Part shown: positions 1 through 11,525 of the stretch, piece after piece
How positions within the stretch are numbered: position 1 is the stretch's first letter
Layout of the letters: each line of letters opens with the position of its first letter
Assembly (NCBI GenBank): GCA_002794775.1
Contig: NBAY01000016.1
Location: forward strand, 434,001 to 498,000
Source: Porodaedalea pini
Taxonomy: Eukaryota > Basidiomycota > Agaricomycetes > Hymenochaetales > Hymenochaetaceae
Reading direction: 5' to 3'
DNA length: 64,000 nt
Notes under the pieces: model-generated
Database searches by the model: none
The model's input: only the letters and a program-made list of their open reading frames with translations
What the model was told of the DNA's origin: nothing
Program-made: the position numbers and the translations under genes

Positions 1-21
1 ACTCTTTCTTTCTTACGTTAG

Positions 22-536
22 CTGATCCTGCAACCGCTGCGCTCTTTCCGTCTCATCATGGGTTGTTGAGGATACACAAACTTCCATGTGTCCAGACCTT
101 AGTCCCAGCGAGCGACAGATTCTCGAGCCTCCGAGGCCTTTCAACTTCGACATCCTCTATTTCCTCGGGCGGTGTTGGCGAAAATAATCTAGCGTTCAAA
201 TGCACTCGGAAGAGGTTCATTATCGAGACGTTCCACCTTGATGTAGAAGGAGGACTTGGCGAGCGTCGCACGACCCCTGCATCATCCTCAATTGCCATCC
301 AAGAGGGTACTTCGGGAGAGATGGCTTCCCAGCACTATAATCATGATCACGAGCATCAGTCCAGAGTGGCGATTGAGATGGAAGTCAAGTCTGATGACGT
401 TGGGAGTTCGGACATACAGTTAGCTGGTGAGAGTGTGGCGCCTACCCAGGGTTCTCAAGAGAAGCAGGCAGTGAAGAAGAAGCCGAAGAAGAAAGTTGGT
501 TTCCAGGTTGAGCGTCCTGATATCTTTGATTTCTAG
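22..536 (+). CDS. ELP4: Elongator complex protein 4, 3'-terminal exon (partial)
   Basis: Elp4 is one of the three RecA-fold proteins of the Elp4-5-6 ring of Elongator, which modifies wobble uridines of tRNAs. Only the last exon is in the window. The first 21 bases look like the end of an intron (pyrimidine-rich, AG at 20-21), and the frame is open to the TAG at 534-536. The family C-terminal signature is visible: HHGLLRIHKLP near the start, then LAFKCTRKRFIIETFHL, which matches the 'DLAFK.KRK.F.IE..HLPP' end of Elp4/PAXNEB proteins. The tail is low-complexity and basic and closes with VERPDIFDF. An AATAAA at 638-643 could serve as its poly(A) signal. The identification is confident; the 5' part lies outside the window. 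Confidence 0.88.
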
Positions 537-880
537 TGTTTCATAACGCTCATAGACCTAAAGATGTGGTTATATTGTACTCGCCGATAGTCTTAGCCAT
601 TTCAACATGATCCTCGCTTGATAGTACTGTGGTACGAAATAAATCAACATGTCTGATATATTGTTGCAGTCGTAGTCCATAAAGGGCAAAGCATAGAAAT
701 TAGAATGCATATGGGACGGAAGGCGGGTGATATATATACGGTAGTGCTGTAAGACGATTTAAGAATAAAATACTGCATCAAATCTACGAATATGCCGAAG
801 TTAACGAACGAACTGCCTACTGGGCTCCAAGATATCCACAAAACAAAAACAAAACGCGGACGCACAAAAAGCAATGCATA
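537..880. other. convergent 3' intergenic region
   Basis: This gap lies between the stop codons of ELP4 (+) and the 1203-aa membrane-protein gene (-). It is AT-rich, with AATAAA at 638-643 on the plus strand. I see no further gene; the small open frames here have no start context or recognisable motif. Confidence 0.6.
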
Positions 881-3800
881 TTAAGGGGAAAATAAGCCCA
901 GAGACATGAGGGATGAGGTGACCTTCTGCACGTCGCTTGCGTCTGTCGAACCTGCTGCGACCAGCTCCGAGGCAGGTTTCCATACGGACTCGAAATTCTG
1001 GTCCGTCGAAGAACCTTCGTGCACGGCCTCTGAAGAGACAGCAGACTCGGCCCATGCGATCGATGCAGAGTTGTTGACGAGCGCCCAGAAGCGGAACGTC
1101 TCACCAGCGTCAGACCCGAAAAATAGCGAGCCCGTCGGGGTGGAAAAGGAGGAAACGGAGGAGGCGATATCCTGCGGCCTGATCGACCCGAACACGGCAA
1201 ATTCGAGAACGGGAAGTGAGGAGAGGGAATTGGCCAGATCGGAGTTATTTGCAGGAATGGTGGACGATAACACATGCGAGACGAGATCCATGGCGAGAGT
1301 GACGTTAGAGATAGATGATAGATAATTTAGTAATACATGATTGAGAAAACTGGCCGTCCCGAATTCGCGTGGATCGGTGGTTGAAGTGGTTATATCGGGA
1401 AGTGCGGTTGCTCCTGGAAGAGCACTAAGCACCTCGCCGCTGTAAATGACGGTCCTGACTGTCGCGTCTTTACTCAAAGCACACGCTTGCAATGCAACGC
1501 CTTTCCTGTCATCCGGAAAAGGCAGGCGTAATCGGAGCAGGTCAACGACGCCATACACAGGGCGGTCGGGAAAGCAGGATTGCGTAAAGTTGGAAGTGGA
1601 CGAAGCAGTATCGAGATCAAAGACCGTGGTTTCCAAAGTGTTGATGCGTGCTAGCTGCGCCGAGTCCAGTCCGGGATAGCAGGCTATAGGGACCGGGAAT
1701 TGAGTGGAAGAGGTATTTGCCATAAGATTTGTAAGATCATCGCCGCCAGGGGACGAAGTGGCATCAAAGGGAATGAGGAAGGGTGAATTCTGCACGGCGT
1801 CGATAAAAGTCTGCAGCTCGGATGCTTGCTGCTGAAGTACGGTTGTCCAGTAATTGGTAAGTGCCTTCTCCCTTTGACTAGACGATGCTGAAATCACGGC
1901 AATGAATTAGTACACTATCTTGCCTGAAAAGCCCAGCTTTACGCAATACACACCTATGGCAAAGGAATACATTCGGTCCAATACCTTCCCAGCAGTATCG
2001 GACACCTCCGCGAGCTGATCATCCGAAGGAGACGACTGTTTGAAAGACGCGCTCAACGGAATTACTGACTGTGAAGCGAAGTCAAATGTAAAACCAGATA
2101 CGTTGCGAGCAAAGCTTCCGCCATCATCGTCTACAGGACCGTCGATACTTGACAAGTTATCCCACGGGGCCGTTGAGACAAACTCTTGCAAAGTAGTCGT
2201 CGCACTGATGTCCTCTGACATTCCGAGGTTCCAAAGAATAGCAGCCTGTGCCCACGTCGTGCGGTTCGGCGCAGCCGCACTATTGAGACCCGGCTCGACG
2301 TCGACCAGCAGAGCCTGTTTAGTACAATGTCCATTTGGCGATTCCCCGACCACATCCACCACCGCATCCGACAGCTCGTCCGCAGTGAAGTTAGCAGCGA
2401 AAAGCGCGTTGACGTTTGGCACTAGTAAAGACAGGGACCGAGCGAGAGGTTTGCAGGATCCGCTACTGCTGGTACAGACACACGTCGCATCTAAAGTACA
2501 AGATACTCCGGTCTGATTCCCCTTGCACACTGGTATTGAGCTCTTCTTCCGCTGGGAGAGTCCCACAGGGATAGCAATAGCAAGAATTACGCCGATGATT
2601 ACACAGGTTGCAACTGTCCATAATCGCCGTCGCTTTCGCCTTTCTTCGAAGGATGAAATTTTCGCAGCTGATGGCGACTGGGCAGAGGGACTGTTGAGAT
2701 CTTCCTTCCGCCTCTGGAAGCGCGAAAATATCGAGAGCCGCTGGCTTCCATCATCAAGTGCCCTTCTATCTATCTGCACATATGCATCACGATCGCTGGA
2801 CTGCGGAGCAGTGTTCGGGACAGACGTTTCTTTGTAACGAAACTCGTTTCCCTTGTCGATCCCAGAGGGAAAGCGTCCTCTGTTAAGCACGCCTGAAAGA
2901 TCCTCAGCACGTTTTGCAAGGGTGGGTAGCGGAATCGTCTCCTCCGATTTTTGAATTTCTTTGCCATTTGGAAACTCTGGCGGACGATTGCTACCCATTG
3001 GTAGGGGCGGCAGAGGACGGTTGCTCAACCAAGCCATGTACTTAGCCCGCTGTGCTGCAGAATTATTCGATATGCGTGATACAATCGAGGATACGACGCT
3101 CTTCATCGAGTGGTTTCGTTGCAGCGCAAATCTTGAGCCCGATGCCTGATTCGGGCTTGATCTCGACCTGAAAGTTAGATCTGCGAATCTATTCTGAGAA
3201 CCTGCTGTCGAAGGCAGCGCAGGAGACCCGGGCATCTCTGGCCGTTCTAGATACAAATCCGCTCCGTCAAGCTTCACAAAATCCTCATCAGATTCTCGCG
3301 GAATGCCATCGCCATCAAAATTGTTAGTGTGCCGCACGTTTCGAGGCGCATCAGCGTGATGCACAGGCGGTTTCGATGCCATCGAAGTCGAGGTGATCAT
3401 GGAGTTATTCGAGGTCATGAGTGAGCTATTCGTGTCGTCCAACCTGTGTGCACCATTCGAGATGCGGTACGCGGGCACGACACCCACAGGATACGCTTCG
3501 ATCCCGCCACGCGAGAACGAAATGCTGGGCCTTCGCACGACTGAATGCACCTGCTCTTCTCCTGAGTGCAGCGTCTCAGAATAGCCTTTAGACGCTCGCC
3601 CAGAACCCGAATTTAATGATCGTCGATCGCCCGCAGGCGTCGCTCGCGAATTAGGTGCTTCCCGGCCGTCGGCAGACAGGATATCCGAAGGGTAGAACGG
3701 ATGAAATGATTGGTGAGACGAGGACGCTTCGCCTGATAGACCATCTCGAGACGCCTGAGACGAGCCATCACCCTTCCCCTTGTCAAGTCGCCGCACGAGT

Positions 3801-4558
3801 CGGCTCCTCGTGTTAGACAACTTCTCACCTGGAAAAGGCTCTGGTGATTGCGATAGAAGAGAGGTGATGAATGAGGTCGTGAGAAGCCGCTCCTCGCTGG
3901 GATTGATGCTGATACCGGACGCAGCATCACTCCAGTCCAGCAGCGAAGAGGCCGCAATCACAGACAGCGGAGTCTCTGGACGCCTTTCAAATGCACGTCC
4001 AGCGACAGGCGGATGCGAAGGCTCTTTTCGAAACGCGAGAGGGCGAACTGCCTGGAAACTCGTCGACGGCTCGGATGGCAGATAAGATGATGGGCTCGTA
4101 GATTGCTCCGCTACAGGGCACCCACTGCGACTTTCTAGCGTAGGTACAGGCGGCATGTCCATTTTTACTGTAACATTAGAACCTCCAGATTTGGACGTGA
4201 AAGCAGATTTCACGCTTCGTACTTCTTGGCCATTGGAACCACCTGGAAACAGCGAAGTCGCGGGGGAACGAGGTGTTGGCGGTGTGCCAAACTGGAAACG
4301 AGTCGGTGTTTCGTAGTCTGGGATGGAAGGAGGTAATCGTTCGGTGAAATGAAGACTTGTCTGAGTACCAAAGTTCGACAATGTTGGAGTAGGCAGCTCA
4401 GCAGGAGGAGAGGGGAACTGTGAGATGCTCGACCAGTCGCTTCCGGCATAGCTAACGGTACTATCGGCTATGCCAGACGCATTGGTGCCGAGAGACGCGA
4501 TAGAGATATGAGGTGGCCTCTTGGGCTGTCCGTCCCCTGCCGCACGCTGGATCGACAT
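881..4558 (-). CDS. large single-pass membrane protein, function unknown (1203 aa)
   Basis: There are two exons, 4558-1954 and 1887-881, joined by a 66-bp intron with a perfect TACTAAT branch point. Phase is kept, giving 1203 codons. Residues 1 to about 640 are Ser/Pro/Thr-rich and probably disordered. A basic stretch (KRRRLW) precedes one hydrophobic segment, VATCVIIGVILAIAIPVGL, at about residues 648-668. A short Cys-rich patch with spaced VSC, TCVC and GSC follows, then some 500 residues with many N-glycosylation sequons. The layout suggests a long cytoplasmic tail and an extracellular or lumenal C-terminal domain (N-in, C-out, no signal peptide). I do not recognise a named family. Wall-sensor proteins have the opposite order, so a sensor role would be speculation. 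The gene is convergent with ELP4. Confidence 0.8.
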
Positions 4559-5582
4559 TGCTACGACAAGGGAAGGGAGAGAGGAGGAGCAGGGGAGAAC
4601 ACATCTCAGTACGATAACTCTTGAATTAGAGCAATGCTTACAAGATCACGGCCTGATTGATCCTTCAGCGTTGGCATGCCCCGAGCTATTCTGGAGCTCA
4701 CTGCCGGTTGAAGATGAACAACGCGTCTGATAGCGAGGGAAAAGGACCACTCCGAGTCGGCGGGGGGTGAGAAGACGCGCGAGATGGGTGAAGGGAAAGA
4801 GGATAAGACAAAGACGGAAGGAAAGAGCGTAGAGGAAAAGAAAGGAGGCCAGCAGGGGAGGGTGTAAGCACTGAATATTAATGTCAAGCGGGAAAGGCCA
4901 TGGGTGGCAAATGTAGACCCAATATGACGGTACGTCGCAAATTTGGCTCGGAAGTCGCGTAGCCGCTCTCCGCGGCCGACGGTACTCTACGGTACTGCTA
5001 ATAGTTAGTCTATATATGTTCCTGAGTACTACATAGTCGCTCCGTAGACACTAGACCTGGCACAAACTACATCGCATTCACTGTAACTCTGTCGTCAACA
5101 CATCTCCTGGAACATCAAATACGTCTGACAAAGCAAAATCGTGATGCATACATACAATATATATTGGTTCCGGGAGCTAGAAATATAGAAAGGCGAGAAC
5201 CTGATGGAGTCACTAGTCCCTCTCCCAGAAGAAATGGATTGCGACGAGGATCGTACACACGCTCCGATTGGCCTATCTTGTCCGACTTGAGAGAAAAGTG
5301 TATCGAAAAGAGATGAAGGAGTCTGAGGAAATGGACTAAGATCAATCCATTGAAAACAACGCGCATCATGTGTAACCGCGCCTTCCATATTTGGTCCTAT
5401 CCAAACTCTCTTCTTTACTTCCAGGAGCTAGCTCAGTCTATAGCAATTCGACCCTGGCTCACAGGCCATTCGGGACTCGCTCTATCTGCTCGATCTCTGT
5501 CTCAACCTTCTGGACAGCGCTGGCAAATCGAGTCAGAGCCGCCGCTTCCATCTTCCCCATCTTCCCGCACACTTCCCTTATT
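4559..5582. promoter_or_regulatory. divergent promoter region, about 1 kb
   Basis: The gap lies between the start codons of the membrane-protein gene (-) and the NGL2-like gene (+). It holds a purine-rich tract at about 4780-4860, an ACGCGT at 4721-4726, and three copies of ACGGTAC at 4927-4933, 4979-4985 and 4989-4995. No credible coding region is seen. The frame upstream of 5583 stays open but has no ATG, so it is probably 5'UTR. Confidence 0.5.
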
Positions 5583-7273
5583 ATGCCGCCGCAGAAGCAC
5601 GTTCTCACCCCTGAGCAGCTGGCGCTGTCTGAAGCACGCAAAAGGAAAAGGGCTGAGGCCGTTGCATTGGCTTCTGCCTCCGCGTCATCAGAGCAACATG
5701 GTATCTTCCAGTCTTCCATACTTCCCAGGAAATTTGTTTCAGCGGACTTGCCGAAGCTATCCTCATCGGAACAGACAGTTATCATGTCATGGAATGTCGG
5801 TAGAATATTAGCTTTCGCAACCAAGTAACAAGATACATATGTACTAATGCTTCATTCTGACCATGTCATTTTTTCTGCCAAGATGCTCGCCCAGTGTCTT
5901 GTTCGTGAGCCACAATTCCCCTACAGATATCTATAGTCCCTAATTATATGCTTCAGGAAGGGAACTCTTTCCGACTAGTGACTGTCTGAAGGCACAGGAG
6001 CGGGAAGGCTTGCTTTTCGAAGAAATCACAAGGTCTGGAGCAGATATCATTTGCTTGCAGGTTAGTTTTCAAAGTTCGCGCTCGTTAATCAAAACCTTGA
6101 AACTCAATTGAAAAATGAATATCAGGAAGTAGATCGTCTTGAGCGGCTCGGACCCATTCTTGAGTCCGCAAATTGCGCATTCACTTACTCCTCAGGGCCC
6201 GGGAAGAAGCACGGATGCGTTATCGCCTACAGGAAAAGCGTCTATGACAAAGTGGCCGAGCGTACAGTCTTCTATGATGACGTAGAAGTCCGTCCAGAGG
6301 GCGCGAGCGAGCCCGCGCGCAAAGCTTCGAGCTTCCGAACAAAAAACATCGGTCTCCTTCTTGGCCTGAAAAGCCGTGATGAAAGGAACCGGACAGTCGT
6401 AGTCGCGACCACACATCTGTTCTGGCACCCGAAATACACGTACGAAAGGGCGCGGCAGGTCTTAATCTTGACTCGCTCTGTCTGCGATTTTATCGAGGCG
6501 AATAATTTGCAGAGTTCGCCTAGTTTCATTGCAGGAGGTTTGTCTAATTTTTCTTAAGCCACTGGAAAGACAAGATGATTAACTACGAATCACGTAGATT
6601 TCAACTTCAACCCTTCCGATGCCGCCTATTCCTTGATGGTAGGCGACGGCCTCACGCCCCAGCAAGAAGCCGATATAAAAGCCTCGCATGTCGTGCACGT
6701 CAGTCTTGACCCCTCCGTCCCTACCGCCGACCCGAAGCACGTCGCCGACGACGACGAGGGGGAGGCGGATCCTGAGAATGACCCCGATCGGGTTATCAAG
6801 AACGCACGCCGGGCGGGTGCTGACGATGGCCTACTCGAGCCGAAGGAATTGACTGAGCTCTTCGGTCAGTTGCCGACTCTCAGGAGCGCTTACGATGAGT
6901 GGGGATCGTTCGACGAGAAGAGGACCTTTGGCGCACGGGTGGACATCCCTGCTGGTCGACGAGGTCGCAGCGAGCCGATGTATACCAGCTATACACATTT
7001 CTGGAAGGTCACGCTCGGTACGCTACGCTAGCTCGGCCTTGCCCCTCACCAATGCTTTCCTGACTTTCTTGCATGCACTTCAAAGATTACATTTTCGTCA
7101 TGCTACCGCCTAGGCGTACTTTGAAGGTACTTGGTGTCCTAGAACCTCCTGTCGAGGAAGACTTAGGCGCTGGGTTGCCGCGGAAGGGCGTATGTGGTAG
7201 CGATCACCTTGCTGTTCGTGCTCACGTAGCTTGGCCATCGGAGTCAAACAATGATGATGATTCTAACATTTAG
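5583..7273 (+). CDS. NGL2/CCR4-family RNA exonuclease (EEP domain)
   Basis: Six exons: 5583-5795, 5883-5904, 5957-6060, 6126-6537, 6598-7017 and 7086-7273. All are in phase and encode 452 aa. The exonuclease-endonuclease-phosphatase fold is recognisable from its catalytic blocks: MSWNMLAQ with Asn71, CLQEVD with Glu114, AGDFN with Asp251 and Asn253, and GSDHLAV with His431. Position and spacing match the Ccr4/Angel/Ngl group; the absent leucine-rich repeats and short basic N-terminus favour Ngl2, which trims 5.8S rRNA 3' ends in yeast. The family acts as Mg-dependent 3'-5' RNases or deadenylases. The ATG at 5583 is the first in frame. Exon 2 is only 22 nt and carries the LAQCLV motif, so automatic models may miss it. 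Confidence 0.85.
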
Positions 7274-7553
7274 ATTAGCCTCTAGAATATAATGGCATGT
7301 ATCCTGGAAGAAACGGGTATTCACTTATGGAGACGGAAAGAACGTAGATGCAGGAAGTTACGAAAGCAGAGCAACGTGATCCCCGGCACTAAACGAAAGA
7401 GAATGGAATGAACACAGTCCCAAAGAAGGGTATTATGAGGCTCCTATTCCCAATGTCCGCTGGAAAGCAAAAAGAGAAAGAAAGAACAAGGAGCGGTTTA
7501 AGTAATTGAAAGAGATATTTAACATGAACTGTCCGCAGCAAATCGGCAGATGT

Positions 7554-10500
7554 TCAACCCCTGAAGCCGCCGCGATCCGACCCAGAGAGCAGACTCTCGT
7601 AAAGGCCCCCAGCGGACTTCTCATTGCGCAGCTGGATCATGTAGACGATCCCCGTGCGGGCGCCAGAGTCGCTTAGTTCAATCGCGACGCCCGTCTTTCC
7701 AACGCGCTCGACGCCATCCGTCAGCACGATCGTCGAAATCAGCATCGTCTTGTCTTTGTTGTCCGCCTCGACGACAAGCTGCTTGACCATCGTCGGCCGC
7801 TGCTCATACAGCGTCAGCTTCGACGAGCCGAGCGCCTTCCATTGCGCGTGCTGCTGCTGCAGGAAGACCTTGCACTTCATCGATGCGAGCACTGATGATT
7901 CTACGGGGCCCGAAGGCATCCGCTCGGTTGGCGAGGGCGGCGGGCTGTCGTCCATGCCGAACGAAGGCGCGGCGGACGCTATGCGTGGCAATGCCGCAGA
8001 GGGTAGCATAGGGCGCAAGCTAAGTTCACCGGTTCCTTGGCTGTTCAGCGAATTCTCACGCTGCGGAAGGAAGTCAATTGGCATGTTCGGTACGGGAGGC
8101 GCTGATCTAGGCGGCTGCTGGTAATGATCGTGTTGAGAGCCGAGGGAGTGCAAGGAAGGCGTCTTGCGCACGCCGCCTCGGTAGGACGGGTCGGACGATG
8201 GCCGTCCCGGATTTGCAAATGGCGGGTCAGGGTGAGGTGGTAACTGCTGAGGGTGATTCGGACCAGACATGGGCCGAGACTGTCCGTGCATCGAGCCCGG
8301 ACCGGTATAAATTGCTCCAGGACCGGGGCCTCCCATACGTGGACGAGGTGCGCCCATTGAACCATTCTGCTGGAACCCAACGATAGAGCCTACTTGCGGC
8401 GGACCACCATTCATACCATTCATTGGTGGCGGACTCATCATCATGTTTCTTGGTGGTCCGTGCATCATCGGCGGAGGGCTCATGGCGCCTCCTGGAGGAG
8501 GCATGCCACCCATAGGCGGAGGAGCGCGACCGCTGTCAGAACGTTGAGGTTGGAGAATCTGACCAGGGGAGAAAGGAGGACCTGTAGGAGGACCATCCCT
8601 CATATTGGGTCGAGACGGAAGCCCCATAGGACCCATACCATGAGGAGAGATCCCGCCACGAGAGCTTTCGCCCCTTGGTGATGGAACGAACTGGCCGGGA
8701 GCGAAGGAAGGATGATCGATAGGGCGCGGGCCTGGAGGAGAAGCCATTTGGGGAGGTGGCCTAGCTGGTTCATTTGTTGGAGAGTACGGAGGGGGGCCAC
8801 TTTCGTGAACGTCAGGAATTTGAGCCGCTTGACCCGAGCGAGGTGGACTGGCATCATTAGGTAGATTGCGAACAGGATCCATCCTGTGCATCGACGGATC
8901 TCCTGTGGCAGGTGAAGGTGCTCTCGGACTTGCATTAATACTTCTGGGTGGAGAGAATGAGCCTCTCGGCGGATCGCTTGGTCGGCGAACTGACGACGCA
9001 GGTTCTGGAGACGGCAAATTGCCCAAGGAGGGCAGAGGTGGAGGCGGTTGTTTTGAGGGAGGTGCTACTGCAGGTATAGGTTATATTAGCAACAATCAGT
9101 ATTTAGTTAAAGTTATCAACTCACGTGCAGCTGCTAGTTCTATTGTCGATTTGAACTCCTTCAACGCACTATCCCGTTTTGCCCTGGAGTCGAAATACAG
9201 TCGCATTACTTCCCTCTTTAGTATCGTGACTTCCACACCAGTATCTGATAACATTGTTAATCTCTTTGACAGCCTCAGATCGAGTACAGCATTACGAACT
9301 TTCCAAAGGAGCAACTCGAATGTGCTTGGCGGCTAACGGAGGATAGCAGAGCCACATGTCGGCGGCTTCAGATTCGCAGTGTGCACGGTCCTCGGATGAC
9401 ATGCGTTCACAGACGAGGAAGAGGTCTGTCAAAAGAAAGACGTGCCCTTGACGATGAACTACTTCGATATTAGTGCTTTTGGGGGTGAAATGAATAGCTG
9501 TATCTTCCGAAAGCCGTAGTTCGCGAGTATATGGTAGGTTTGGAGAATTAATGGACAACCGAACGTTCTTTGTAGGCAAGAGTCAATTGCAATAGGTCAT
9601 CCGCAGCTAATGGCAACTTACCCGCGGAGTCATAGTGAATAAATCCTGACAACGTTCTGTGGAGAGGCGGCGTTCCAGGTCGGATATGGACATAGACAAA
9701 ATTGCAATCGACGCCCGTCCTTCCGATGTCATAGACGTATCTCGAGAAGACCTTTGCCTACCCACCAATCAACTTATATTCTCGAAACAGGTGCAGAACA
9801 CACTCACCCGCTAGAAAGACTACTGCCGCGAGCGGAGCTCTGGACGCTCGTACGCATATCTCGTTCCTCTTGATGTCGAAGCATGTCATGTCGAAGAGTG
9901 TCTTCGCTGCGAATTTGTCCAAACTCTCCGTCATTTTCCGTTCTCGGCCTCCTTGCATCCTCAGTATTTTCCCTGGTATCAATGACAACCTCATCCGTCG
10001 TTTCCAACACGTGCACCGGACCAGGCAGAGCTACCTTCGATCTCTCGTCGATAATTGAAAGGAGGTTCTCCAACCTGCCAACAGCTTCGATAAGTTTCTG
10101 GTCTGTAGACTTTCCCGGCGCGGAACTTTTCAGTAAACGACCATAGAGCTTTTGGTAGTACTTGATTCGTGCACGGGGTAGCGAAAAGAGCGTGTCAAGT
10201 GTCCATGTAGCGGTATGCGGGGGCGGTATTGATGTAGAGAAAGCATCAAGAATGGACGGTAAGCGCTGATTGATTTGCGCAGGCTCCCAAGTGTCAAATC
10301 CCGAAAGGAACGAGGAACAGTATTTGGTATACGGTGAGTCTAATTGATCAATCTGCAAGGACAAATCGAATTTTAGACGCGCAAATCAAATAGTATGGTA
10401 GCACGAACCCATTTCATTAGCAAGTCACCGATCGCTCGCGGAGAAGACGGGTTTGGGCCAATTTCCTTGAGCTTGGTTTGGAAGGACCTATTTGCCTTGA

Positions 10501-11069
10501 AAATAGCTTCCACAGAACGGAACATCATGTCAAGCTCCGGGGGAGGAAGATTAGATCGGGACCATGCTGCTGCTACCTTCTGTAAGAGACAGTTTAAGCA
10601 AAGGGGGAGTTTGGGCAAAATCAAGCCTGACAGTTTTGATCATACTTACCCGTATTATCCCCGACAAAGTATCAACGTAAATCTTTTCCGTCTCAAGAAG
10701 ATCAACAAAGGGGTTAACCTTCTTCGGACGCGATCCATCTGCTGCTGAAGCAGACGGAGATGGTGGGCCAAGCATGGCGGAGGATCCAGAGAAAAATGAG
10801 GGTGATCCTGGAGGTGTTGCAACATTCGGAGGCGAAAGGGCTTCACGGAGATGGGCAGGTTGCGCTGAAAACCGATCCGAGTCATTCTCGGCAAACGATC
10901 CAGAAGGAGAAGTACGTTGGGCTTCTAGCGTATTTTTCGGCGGCGGTGGCGGCGGTGGACCTCCTGTAGCACGAAGAGGTGACGGCGGAGGAGGAGGCAG
11001 ATCATCGCCTTCAGTGACGGGAGGGAGCGCCTTTGGCTTCATTAGCATCGGGTTAAAACCGCTTGCCAT
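7554..11069 (-). CDS. Rho guanine nucleotide exchange factor (DH-PH)
   Basis: Seven exons on the minus strand: 11069-10650, 10579-10409, 10352-9808, 9757-9622, 9567-9300, 9244-9125 and 9067-7554. All are in phase and encode 1057 aa. The N-terminus is polyproline-rich. A Dbl-homology domain starts near residue 115 (VDLLETEKIYVDTL, the classic DH opening) and runs to about 310. A PH-like region follows at roughly 425-555, with VFLLTDLFLVCE. Residues 560 to about 930 are Pro/Gly/Met-rich low complexity. A conserved-looking globular tail at about 940-1050 contains HAQWKALGSSKLTLY and could be a second PH/RanBD-like fold. DH-PH proteins load GTP onto Rho or Cdc42 in polarity and wall growth; the target here cannot be read from sequence. 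Two donors are the rarer GTTCGT form. Confidence 0.83.
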
Positions 11070-11525
11070 GAAGCACGGCGTGTATGGGTATCGTGATGGG
11101 CAGCAATCGTGAGGAACGTCGAGTACGACGGCGGCGAAGAGCTGGATAGAGGCGGGCTGTTGCAGGCCTTACGCGCTGAAAGTACGCGACTTGGCAAACA
11201 TTTCGGCTGGCCTCGACCGACACGCGCGCAGAGCCGTAATGGAAAGAGTGTGCCACGCTTTTGCCTTACACAGTTACAGATCGCGGAGTGTGCGCGTTCC
11301 AGGCTTAGACTCAGAGTCAGAGCACTCTGCTCTGCAAGGGTAAACTCGACCATATTTAAGCACATGCCATTACTTCCGGGGAAAAGTCTCTGCTGTCGAC
11401 GTGTCGCCAGCTTATTTCGTTCTTTCAGTTCACCTACGTCCTTCCATCAATATAGACAGCTGGCGCACCTCGCACAGGCAACACGACTCAAGACGAATCC
11501 TCCACTCGCTCCTGCTTCTCATATA
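11070..11525. promoter_or_regulatory. divergent promoter (RhoGEF / M16 peptidase)
   Basis: This 456-bp gap separates two start codons. It has CT-rich stretches just upstream of the plus-strand ATG (11400-11520). No gene or strong motif is seen. Confidence 0.5.
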
